NCBI GenBank assembly: GCA_028712575.1
Contig: JAQTPU010000030.1
Span: 1-9,153 of the forward strand
From: Candidatus Iainarchaeum sp.
GTDB taxonomy: Archaea > Iainarchaeota > Iainarchaeia > Iainarchaeales > GCA-2688035
Direction: 5' to 3'
Length of the DNA: 9,153 bases
The position numbers and the translations under genes are program-made. Under the pieces are notes generated by a model, which did no database searches, was not told the DNA's origin, and was given only the letters and a program-made list of their open reading frames with translations. Numbering within the stretch: the stretch's first letter is position 1; each line of letters starts with the position of its first letter. Positions 1-4,562 of this stretch are shown one piece after another.

Positions 1-975
1 CCAGCCAGTACTGGCGGTTATTGCGGGGACGGAAAATGCGAACTGGGAGAAAGCCCTGCAACCTGCCCCCAGGACTGCATGCAGATTTGCGGCGACGGCA
101 TTTGTTCCGGTTCTGAAACAATTGATAATTGTCCGGAGGACTGCGCAAAAATATGCGGCGACGGAATATGCTCAACAAACGAAAACTGCAGCACCTGTTT
201 CGAAGACTGCGGAAAATGCTACAAAGCACCAAGCACAACAGGAACTGTTATCCAACAGGCTGTGCAGGATGCAACACCAACTGGGAAGCAGATAACTGAT
301 ACTTTGAAGCAGTTTAATCTGGAACAACTGCTTTCAACTGCCCTGGAAATAAGGCAGGATTTTGACATAAGAAGAACTATTGTGGTTACTAAGTTGCCAG
401 ATGGGAGTTTTCAAACAATCATAATGATAACAATCGAAAACAAAACAAACATAAACCTGACTGGGTTGGTTTTATTGGAAACAATCCCTGAAAGCATAAC
501 AAAAAACGCTTTGGAAATTAACACAAACAATGAAACAATGGTTCTGCAGGAAAATCCGTTATTGCTGGAGTTTGTTGCAACAGGAAAACTCGAAAAACAA
601 ACAATCTTTTATTACACCTTAGATAAGCAGATACCTGATTTGAACGCATTCACAACAAAGCCAATAATCCTGAACTACCTGGCAAAAACAAGCAGCACCT
701 GTGCAACAGGCTGCAACGACAAAAATCCCTGCACAAAAGACCAATGCATAAACCAAACGTGTGTTTCCTTCAGGGAACAGGAAGAAAAAATCTGCGGCTA
801 TGCACAGAAATGCCACAAAGGAATATGCATATCCTACCCCACACAAACATACAAACAACCATTACAAATATTCGGACAAGAACCGGCAACAATAACGCTT
901 ATTGCAGTGATTATAATAATCGCAGCAGCAATGGGAACATATTATTACAAAAAAACAAAAAATCAGGAAAATTAA
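1..975 (+). CDS. Cys-rich surface protein with C-terminal membrane anchor (5' partial)
   Basis: The reading frame is open from base 1, so the start lies outside the window; 324 residues are visible. An internal ATG at 79 falls inside the repeat array and is unlikely to be the start. Residues 8-73 hold three 22-residue repeats of the form CGDGxC...E...C(P/F)xDC. A middle section of about 150 residues looks like a beta-sandwich segment ('TIENKTNINLTG', 'LLETIPESIT'). It is followed by a second Cys-rich part around 'GCNDKNPCTKDQC', which resembles the CTDC-type repeats found in some surface proteins. The C-terminus has one hydrophobic helix ('ITLIAVIIIIAAAMG') and then a lysine-rich tail, so the bulk should be outside the cell. 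Five N-X-S/T sequons are present. The function is unknown: adhesion or envelope structure is inference. The stop overlaps the stop of the convergent DUF192 gene by 4 bp. Confidence 0.85.
   Translation, partial: PASTGGYCGDGKCELGESPATCPQDCMQICGDGICSGSETIDNCPEDCAKICGDGICSTNENCSTCFEDCGKCYKAPSTTGTVIQQAVQDATPTGKQITDTLKQFNLEQLLSTALEIRQDFDIRRTIVVTKLPDGSFQTIIMITIENKTNINLTGLVLLETIPESITKNALEINTNNETMVLQENPLLLEFVATGKLEKQTIFYYTLDKQIPDLNAFTTKPIILNYLAKTSSTCATGCNDKNPCTKDQCINQTCVSFREQEEKICGYAQKCHKGICISYPTQTYKQPLQIFGQEPATITLIAVIIIIAAAMGTYYYKKTKNQEN
22..219 (+). repeat. Three 22-residue Cys repeats within the surface protein
   Basis: Cys 8, 30 and 52 of the visible protein each begin a unit with the plan C-G-D-G-x-C, then Glu, then C-(P/F)-x-D-C. 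Spacing is exactly 22 residues. Units two and three share 'ICGDGIC'; unit three carries an extra Cys pair and changes the CP of the second half to CF. Four Cys per unit suggests two disulfides or a metal-bound knot, which cannot be decided from sequence. The array may continue upstream of the window. Confidence 0.85.
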
Positions 976-1325
976 TTCCATTCCAACAAGTCGCCTTCTT
1001 TTATTCCAGAGGCTTTTCCTGCCGGGAGTTCAATAAGGAATTTTGCGGGCTTTTTAGGCGAACAACTGGGAGTGAAGGGCTGGATTCCCCTCACAATGTC
1101 AACGACTTTTTTGCCCTTGTCAAGAAAAACAATATCAATCGGAAAAAAAACAAAAAGCATGTGGATTGTGGCATGTAGGACAGACTCCGAAGGAAGGTCG
1201 AAAACAAGCGCATAATCGAAAACAGCCTGGTTCTCGAACATAAGCCCTTTCAGCCTAAGCCAGGAATTGTCCGCAAGCCTTACCTTTGGCATTATTTTCT
1301 TCGAAGTGGACTTGTTCACAAGCAT
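972..1325 (-). CDS. DUF192 family protein
   Basis: The 117-residue protein has the DUF192 (PF02643) pattern throughout: an N-terminal strand 'MLVNKSTSKK', then 'LADNSWLRLKGLMF', the core 'HATIHMLFVFFPIDIVFLD', then 'VVDIVRGIQPFTPS', and the end 'LIELPAGKASGIKEGDLLEW'. The biochemical role of the family is not established. No signal peptide is visible, unlike many bacterial members, so this copy should be cytoplasmic. The ATG at 1325 matches the usual N-terminus. A TTG at 1334 is an alternative and sits about 10 nt from an AAGGA inside the end of the upstream gene, which is closer to an ordinary Shine-Dalgarno distance. The gene lies only 13 nt (4 nt from the TTG) downstream of the small ORF at 1339-1509, so the two are probably cotranscribed. 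Its 3' end overlaps the convergent surface gene by 4 bp. Confidence 0.88.
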   Translation of the reverse strand: MLVNKSTSKKIMPKVRLADNSWLRLKGLMFENQAVFDYALVFDLPSESVLHATIHMLFVFFPIDIVFLDKGKKVVDIVRGIQPFTPSCSPKKPAKFLIELPAGKASGIKEGDLLEWN

Positions 1326-1338
1326 AAAAATCAAAAAA

Positions 1339-1509
1339 TTATTTTTCCTTCAAGGCCTTCAAAGAAGGCACTTTGATTTCTTCCAGAAGCGCCTTTACCC
1401 TTTCAGGGCTGATATGGAGGGCAAGCCTTTGCCCGGCTCCTGAATCCTGCGGATTTTCAATAAATTTCAATCCGGATTCAGAATCCTGCTTCTTTTTAGG
1501 CCGGGGCAT
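1339..1509 (-). CDS. Small basic protein of unknown function, 56 aa
   Basis: The protein starts 'MPRPKKKQDSESG', contains 'RLALHISPERVKALLEEIK' and ends in 'LKALKEK'. A basic, probably disordered N-terminus precedes one likely amphipathic helix. I do not recognise a family. The frame extends upstream to an ATG at 1563, but that codon lies on the TATA-like box (1552-1560), whose expected transcript start is near 1530. The ATG at 1509 is therefore the sensible start, with a leader of about 20 nt and no Shine-Dalgarno. It is first in a two-gene unit with the DUF192 gene. Its fit to a promoter, the short downstream spacing and codon use like its neighbours argue that it is real. Confidence 0.72.
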   Translation of the reverse strand: MPRPKKKQDSESGLKFIENPQDSGAGQRLALHISPERVKALLEEIKVPSLKALKEK

Positions 1510-1551
1510 AACAAACAATAATATTTTGAGTTTTGTATTATTAAAGAATAT

Positions 1552-1560
1552 CTTTTTAAA
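1552..1560 (-). promoter_or_regulatory. TATA box for the small-protein/DUF192 unit
   Basis: On the minus strand the sequence reads TTTAAAAAG within GTTTAAAAAGATATTC. The box centre is about 47 nt ahead of the ATG at 1509 and predicts a transcript start near 1530. It lies back to back with the TATA box of the cis-prenyltransferase gene, about 24 bp away. Confidence 0.55.
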
Positions 1561-1583
1561 CAAAAAACACGATTAATTAGATA

Positions 1584-1592
1584 TTATAAATA
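1584..1592 (+). promoter_or_regulatory. TATA box for the cis-prenyltransferase gene
   Basis: The sequence TTATAAATA is centred at about 1588. A start 26 bp downstream falls at 1612-1617, immediately ahead of the GTG at 1617 and the ATG at 1626, so the mRNA would have a leader of about 10 nt or none. Confidence 0.65.
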
Positions 1593-1625
1593 CAATTAGC
1601 CAACCTGATTAAAAGAGTGGACGCA

Positions 1626-2324
1626 ATGGTTTTGAACTCAATCGCATTTATTCCTGACGGCAACAGAAGGTTTGCGCAAAAACAGGGAATTTCGCTTCTC
1701 AACGCATACAAGCTCGGCACAAGAAAAGCATGGGAAGTGTTCGACTGGCTTAACAATTATCCTGAAATAAAAACAGGCACATTTTATACGCTCTCGCTTG
1801 AAAACCTCCAGAGAAAACAGACAGAGCTTAAATTATTGTACAGGATTTTTGAAAGGGAACTCGACAAAATAAAAAGCTCGGGCCTGTTTGAAAAAAACAG
1901 GATTCAAATGAAATTCATAGGCAGGCTCGACCTCCTGCCGAAAAAACTGCGCGAAAAAATAGCTGAAGCCGAAAAATTCACAGAAGGATTCAAAAACAAG
2001 AAAATGAACCTTGCAATAGGATATACGGGCAGGACTGAAATAATAGATGCCGCAAAAAAAATTGCCGAACAATACAAACAGGGAAACATTGACCTGGACA
2101 AAATCACTACCGACACTTTCCAGCAATTCCTTTATTCCGATTTCAAAAACCCCGACTTGATAGTCAGGACATCCGGAACAAAACGCCTAAGCGGATTCCT
2201 GACTTACCAGAGCGCCTACTCCGAATTGTACTTCTTAGAAAAATACTGGCCGGAAATAAACAGAACAGACCTGGACAATGCAATACAGGACTTCTATGCA
2301 AGGGAAAGAAAATTCGGCAAATAA
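1626..2324 (+). CDS. uppS: cis-prenyltransferase (undecaprenyl/dolichyl-type polyprenyl diphosphate synthase)
   Basis: The 232-residue enzyme would condense isopentenyl diphosphate in cis onto an allylic primer. In archaea the product is the polyprenyl lipid that carries glycans for N-glycosylation. Family motifs in order: 'IAFIPDGNRRFA' with the catalytic Asp at residue 11; 'SLENLQR' (usual form SxENWxR) around residue 59; and 'RTSGTKRLSGF...QSAYSELYF' with Arg181, Arg187 and Glu200. Their spacing (6 and 13) equals that of E. coli UppS Arg194, Arg200 and Glu213, so diphosphate and Mg2+ binding should be intact. Deviations are Pro for the usual Met before the DGN, Leu for the motif Trp, and Thr-Lys in the RTSGExR position. 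A GTG at 1617 in the same frame would add three residues and could be a leaderless start; I chose the ATG because it fits the family N-terminus. The gene is transcribed alone from its own promoter. Confidence 0.93.
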   Translation: MVLNSIAFIPDGNRRFAQKQGISLLNAYKLGTRKAWEVFDWLNNYPEIKTGTFYTLSLENLQRKQTELKLLYRIFERELDKIKSSGLFEKNRIQMKFIGRLDLLPKKLREKIAEAEKFTEGFKNKKMNLAIGYTGRTEIIDAAKKIAEQYKQGNIDLDKITTDTFQQFLYSDFKNPDLIVRTSGTKRLSGFLTYQSAYSELYFLEKYWPEINRTDLDNAIQDFYARERKFGK

Positions 2325-2337
2325 ATTAAAAAACACT

Positions 2338-2387
2338 CCTTTGGAATAAGTGTTATACAAAAGAAGGCTTATTTTAAGTTCCAAAGG
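2338..2387. repeat. Imperfect inverted repeat downstream of the cis-prenyltransferase gene
   Basis: CCTTTGGAA at 2338-2346 pairs perfectly with TTCCAAAGG at 2379-2387. The stem continues with TAAG (2347-2350) against CTTA (2368-2371) after a 7-nt bulge. It begins 14 nt after the stop codon. It may help end or protect the mRNA; no long T-run follows directly. Confidence 0.55.
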
Positions 2388-2388
2388 C

Positions 2389-2409
2389 AAGAATTGCGCA
2401 GCAATTCTT
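2389..2409. repeat. Perfect 9-bp hairpin with 3-nt loop
   Basis: AAGAATTGC (2389-2397) and GCAATTCTT (2401-2409) form a perfect stem around a GCA loop. It lies one base after the previous inverted repeat and about 33 bp ahead of the tRNA. Confidence 0.6.
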
Positions 2410-2415
2410 TCTTTC

Positions 2416-2444
2416 CCAGGGCTTTCTTTTTAAGAAAGGCCTAG
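2416..2444. repeat. Inverted repeat abutting the 5' end of tRNA-Gln
   Basis: TTTCTT (2423-2428) pairs with AAGAAA (2432-2437) around a TTT loop. The arms extend outward to a 13-position stem with two mismatches that reaches the first two tRNA bases. It could affect 5' processing of the tRNA precursor if transcribed. Confidence 0.45.
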
Positions 2445-2515
2445 CCCCGTAGTCTAGCGGCCAAGGATACCGGACTCTGACTCCGGTGACGGGAGTTCGA
2501 ATCTCTCCGGGGCTA
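2443..2515 (+). tRNA. tRNA-Gln (anticodon CTG)
   Basis: The 73-nt gene folds completely. The acceptor AGCCCCG pairs with CGGGGCT, with discriminator A at 2515. The D arm starts GTCT and has loop GG. The anticodon stem CCGGA/TCCGG encloses loop CTCTGAC, placing the anticodon CTG at 2477-2479. The variable region is TGAC, and the T arm is GGGAG-TTCGAAT-CTCTC with one G-T pair. No intron and no encoded CCA. The A1-U72 first pair is usual for archaeal tRNA-Gln, which is normally charged through Glu-tRNA-Gln and GatDE. No clear TATA box sits at the usual distance; AT-rich stretches at 2351-2360 and 2368-2378 would imply a leader containing the upstream hairpins. Confidence 0.96.
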
Positions 2516-2519
2516 AATC

Positions 2520-2544
2520 CCCTTTTCTTTGAAAAAGAAAAGGG
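2520..2544. repeat. Perfect 11-bp hairpin directly after tRNA-Gln
   Basis: CCCTTTTCTTT (2520-2530) pairs perfectly with AAAGAAAAGGG (2534-2544) around a GAA loop. It starts four bases after the tRNA end. One arm is all pyrimidine and the other all purine. It may stop transcription or mark the 3' trailer for cleavage; only a short T-rich TCTTT follows. Confidence 0.6.
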
Positions 2545-2635
2545 TCTTTAGTAAACCCCTAAAAGAAACCCTGAATTCGGAATAAACAGAACGGCCTGCA
2601 GATTACCCGAAAAATAAAGAATCCTAGCACAGCAC

Positions 2636-2643
2636 AAAAAAAA
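2636..2643 (-). terminator. Oligo-T terminator of the KaiC-like gene
   Basis: Eight consecutive Ts on the minus strand lie 25-32 nt beyond the KaiC-like stop codon. The stretch between is AT-rich with no hairpin, which matches the usual archaeal terminator. The remaining 2545-2635 holds nothing I recognise. Confidence 0.6.
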
Positions 2644-2667
2644 GTTCTTTTTATTAAAATTAGAAGC

Positions 2668-3408
2668 TTATTTTTCCGCCCTTATTTCAATGCCTTTTTT
2701 TGTTATTTCAAAGGGAATGAATTCTTTTTCGTGGTTGCTCAGGCGCATTTTTATTATCTGCGCGGTCCTGTACTGGGAGCTTCCCACGCCCATGTAATAC
2801 AGCACCAATATGTTGTCGCAGAGGAACTCGGAAATAGTGTCTCTTGTAATGCCTTGTGCGCCTTCAATCCTTTCCGTTGTCAAAAAGGCCGTTGCCCTTG
2901 ACCTGGAAATTGCCGCAAAAATTTTTTTCAGCTTAAGCCTGCCCACTGTCTGGGCGTCAAAAAGCGTTGGAATGACTGTTTCCGCAATCCTGTCCATTCC
3001 CATTTTTCCGACTTCATCAGTTTCAAGCGGGCTGCTTGAAATCGAGTCAAGGGAATCGATTGCAATCATGTCATAGTCGAGGCGCTGCACCTCTTCAAGG
3101 ACAAATTCAACCATGCCCGGATTGGGAAAATCAACAGAGACAATGCGCAGGTTTTTTCCGGCTTTTTCAAGGTCCCAGCCGAACTGCCGGATCTGCTTTT
3201 CAAGCTTTCCCTCGCCCTGTTCAAGGTTGAGATAGAGGCATTTTTTTCCCTTGAGCGCGTTGTTGAAAAGGGTTTCGGCGACAAAAATGCTTTTTCCCGT
3301 TCCCGGGGTTCCGACAACAAGGGTGATGCTGCCCTTTGGAAAGCCGCCTTCGACAAATGAATCAAAGCCCCTGATGCCGGTTTGTATGCGCTCGATTTCA
3401 TCCGCCAT
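2668..3408 (-). CDS. Single-domain KaiC-like RecA-fold ATPase
   Basis: The 246-residue protein has one KaiC/RadA-type domain. The N-terminal 'IQTGIRGFDSFVEGGFPKG' is the family signature. It is followed by Walker A 'GTPGTGKS' (residues 33-40), 'LYLNLEQGEGKLEKQ' at the catalytic glutamate position (58-72), and Walker B 'MIAIDSL' (114-120). The C-terminal part 'GITRDTISEFLCDNILVLYYM' and the last strands fit archaeal KaiC homologues. Such stand-alone proteins are common in archaea, probably as nucleotide-dependent regulators or oligomeric scaffolds; the precise partner is not known. The usual Glu-Glu pair is Glu63-Gln64 here. The start at 3408 was chosen because the TATA box at 3442-3452 predicts a transcript start near 3421. 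The frame runs 30 bp further upstream to 3438, which would precede that site. The gene is transcribed alone. Confidence 0.92.
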   Translation of the reverse strand: MADEIERIQTGIRGFDSFVEGGFPKGSITLVVGTPGTGKSIFVAETLFNNALKGKKCLYLNLEQGEGKLEKQIRQFGWDLEKAGKNLRIVSVDFPNPGMVEFVLEEVQRLDYDMIAIDSLDSISSSPLETDEVGKMGMDRIAETVIPTLFDAQTVGRLKLKKIFAAISRSRATAFLTTERIEGAQGITRDTISEFLCDNILVLYYMGVGSSQYRTAQIIKMRLSNHEKEFIPFEITKKGIEIRAEK

Positions 3409-3441
3409 AACGAAAACCAAATACCTATTAAAGCCCAACTA

Positions 3442-3452
3442 TTATATAAATA
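3442..3452 (-). promoter_or_regulatory. TATA box of the KaiC-like gene
   Basis: On the minus strand the sequence is TATTTATATAA, centred at 3447. A transcript start 26 bp on falls at about 3421, giving a 12-13 nt leader before the ATG at 3408. No Shine-Dalgarno is visible. Confidence 0.7.
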
Positions 3453-3455
3453 TTG

Positions 3456-3528
3456 TTTTTGGCTTTCGGCAAAAAAGCCCAAAAAAAATTTGGAAACGCG
3501 GATTTTTTTTATGTTGCAAAAAACCGCG
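3456..3528. repeat. Two AT-rich hairpins between divergent promoters
   Basis: The first pairs TTTTTGGCTTT (3456-3466) with AAAGCCCAAAAA (3474-3485), with one bulged base. The second pairs CGCGG plus TTTTTT (3497-3508, one bulged A) with AAAAAACCGCG (3518-3528) around a 9-nt loop. Both lie upstream of the KaiC-like promoter and of a putative rightward promoter. Each half-site is symmetrical, so they could be operators or RNA hairpins. No protein gene is convincing here. Confidence 0.45.
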
Positions 3529-3544
3529 GAAAGGTTTTTTAATA
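3527..3544 (+). promoter_or_regulatory. Putative BRE/TATA promoter for the ncRNA candidate
   Basis: A purine-rich element CGGAAAGG (3527-3534) directly precedes TTTTTTAATA (3535-3544), the order expected for BRE and TATA. A start about 26 bp on falls near 3566, just ahead of the GC-rich fold at 3574. A second AT-rich stretch at 3559-3572 is an alternative. Confidence 0.4.
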
Positions 3545-3573
3545 CAAAGGCATTAAATCTTAAAAATTTAAAC

Positions 3574-3657
3574 GCCCGCGCTGCAAGCGGTTCCGGATGC
3601 TTCTTTCTGGCCGGTTCAAGGAAATGTTTTCCGGAAGCGGGGCAGGGGGCCACAGAA
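3574..3657 (+). ncRNA. Candidate structured RNA with H/ACA-guide-like fold
   Basis: A GC-rich stretch sits between an AT-rich promoter-like region and a T8 run. A lower stem pairs GCCC (3574-3577) with GGGC (3647-3650) and CTGC (3581-3584) with GCAG (3642-3645). An internal loop follows: AAGCGG (3585-3590) opposite GCGGG (3637-3641). The upper stem pairs TTCCGGA (3591-3597) with TCCGGAA (3630-3636). ACA occupies 3652-3654, one base after the lower stem, with 15 nt between the upper-stem base and ACA. That is the 14-16 nt range known for H/ACA guides. Weak points: no clear K-turn (UGA/GA) in the apical loop, a competing pairing CCCGC (3575-3579) with GCGGG (3637-3641), and no known target. No convincing protein is encoded in any frame. 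Confidence 0.4.
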
Positions 3658-3665
3658 TTTTTTTT
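3658..3665 (+). terminator. T8 run, probable terminator of the ncRNA candidate
   Basis: Eight consecutive Ts follow four bases after the ACA at 3652-3654 and end the GC-rich stretch. Oligo-T on the coding strand is the usual archaeal stop signal. Confidence 0.45.
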
Positions 3666-3688
3666 CAGGCACTTCAAAAATAAAGGAA

Positions 3689-3959
3689 ATGGCAAGGGAA
3701 CAAACGCCCATTGATGCGGAATTTCGAAATGAAATTTTGGGGCTGAAAAGAAAACTTTTCATAAAGAAAATAACGCCCGGGGGTTCTGGGCGCAGTACAA
3801 GAAATCAATGAACAAAAGCATTGAAAAAAACAAAAAGAATTTTGGGGAACTCCTGAAGCGCATTGACAGGAAATGAAGGAAAAGCTCAAACAAGTTGGGC
3901 AGGAAAACAAAATCACGAGCTTTAATGAAAAGCCTGTTGACCTGCGATTGCCGGCATAA
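3689..3959 (+). pseudogene. Small basic helical protein gene broken by two apparent 1-base losses
   Basis: Three coding-like pieces follow each other in different frames. Piece one starts at the ATG at 3689 ('MAREQTPIDAEFRNEIL') and loses sense near the G5 run at 3779-3783. Piece two continues 'GFWAQYKKSMNKSIEKNK' to a TGA at 3874-3876. Piece three is 'MKEKLKQVGQENKITSF' and ends 'VDLRLPA' with TAA at 3957-3959. Restoring one base at each junction gives a single protein of 90 residues, rich in Lys/Glu and mostly helical. The second shift can only lie within 3867-3876. Both junctions touch homopolymers, so sequencing or assembly error is as likely as real decay; tiny coupled genes sharing ATGA at 3873-3876 are a third reading. 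I do not recognise the family. AAAGG lies only 2 nt ahead of the ATG, too close for a normal Shine-Dalgarno. Confidence 0.5.
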
Positions 3960-3980
3960 ATAACTTTTTTTGCCGCAATC
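3946..3980 (+). terminator. Hairpin with T-rich loop at the end of the broken gene
   Basis: GATTGCCGGCA (3946-3956) pairs with TGCCGCAATC (3971-3980) with one bulged base. The loop contains the TAA stop and most of a T7 run (3965-3971). It probably closes the transcript of the small gene before the acetyltransferase gene; T-rich DNA alone could do this in archaea. Confidence 0.45.
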
Positions 3981-4024
3981 CAAAAAAAAAACAAATTCAG
4001 ATATCGTTATGACAAGGCGCCATT

Positions 4025-4528
4025 ATGATACGGAATGCAAGGTTCGAGGATTTCAGGCAGGTGTTTGAAATACTGCTGAACCCGAAAATAAACGACTTTG
4101 TGGAAACAGGGAAGAATGTTTCAATCAGGGAAATGCGGATTGAATGGCAGGCCATCTGGAGAAAAATGCTTGTGGCTGAACAGAATAAAAAAATTGTAGG
4201 GGCAGTGTATTACACAGACCATAACGGGAAAAAGGCGCATGTCCTTGAGCTGGGAACTCTTGTTGCAAGGCCGCAGCTTCTCCAGCAAAAAGCGATTTTG
4301 GAAGGCCTTCTTCTTGAGCTCCAGAAGAGGCATCCGAAAAAGCGGAAAATAGAGACTGTCGCGGTTGAAAACCACACAAGCATGCTTGATTTTTACAATG
4401 GATTCGGTTTTGAACTCGAAGGGGAGAGAAAAAACAGTTTCATGCAGAACGGACGGCTTGTGAATGAAAAATTATTGGCGTATTATTTGAAAGAGTCCGG
4501 GCAAACAGGGAAAAAAGCAGGTATTTAA
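4025..4528 (+). CDS. GNAT-like N-acetyltransferase
   Basis: The 167-residue protein starts 'MIRNARFEDFRQVFEIL', the beta1-alpha1 opening of the GNAT fold. The central strand is 'KKIVGAVYYTDHNGK' (roughly residues 55-75). 'AHVLELGTLVARPQLLQQKA' occupies motif A, and 'VENHTSMLDFYNGFGFELEGE' is the motif B part with the usual N...FY..FGF. The family transfers an acyl group from acetyl-CoA to an amine; the substrate is not predictable. Motif A normally reads Q/RxxGxG/A to hold the CoA pyrophosphate, but here the glycines are missing (QLLQQKA), so CoA binding may be weak or altered. AAGG at 4014-4017 lies 7 nt before the ATG, one of the few good Shine-Dalgarno sites in the window. The C-terminal 'SGQTGKKAGI' is a short basic tail whose codons overlap the next promoter. 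Confidence 0.82.
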   Translation: MIRNARFEDFRQVFEILLNPKINDFVETGKNVSIREMRIEWQAIWRKMLVAEQNKKIVGAVYYTDHNGKKAHVLELGTLVARPQLLQQKAILEGLLLELQKRHPKKRKIETVAVENHTSMLDFYNGFGFELEGERKNSFMQNGRLVNEKLLAYYLKESGQTGKKAGI

Positions 4529-4530
4529 AA
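4521..4530 (+). promoter_or_regulatory. TATA box of the Ca2+ ATPase, embedded in the acetyltransferase stop
   Basis: GTATTTAAAA spans the last codon and stop of the acetyltransferase gene. Centred at about 4526, it predicts a transcript start near 4552, ahead of the ATG at 4563 and after the ATG at 4548. The pump is therefore likely to have its own promoter despite the short gap. Confidence 0.55.
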
Positions 4531-4562
4531 CCCAAAATTCTTATTGTATGATTGGTTGGATT

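Noticed and set aside
744..1178. + strand frame overlapping the end of the surface protein
   Set aside because: It overlaps both the surface protein and the DUF192 gene, which have clear features, and its own translation shows none.
2338..2544. CRISPR array at the tRNA hairpin cluster
   Set aside because: The hairpins differ from each other in sequence and there are no direct repeats with uniform spacers.
3605..3657. Alternative hairpin of TTCTGGCC with GGCCACAGAA
   Set aside because: It needs a 2-nt bulge and a large unpaired loop, and breaks the two longer stems of the preferred fold; it remains possible as a minor structure.
3382..3714. Long open frame on the + strand through the KaiC-like promoter and the GC-rich stretch
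   Set aside because: It runs antisense through the KaiC-like start and its TATA box, then through the RNA-like fold. Its translation has no recognisable composition or domain, and an internal ATG at 3511 has no Shine-Dalgarno and sits in a hairpin loop.
3674..3994. Open frame of 106 codons on the minus strand
   Set aside because: It is the complement of the broken small gene, and its Phe/Cys-rich translation is typical of antisense reading of Lys/Glu-rich coding sequence.
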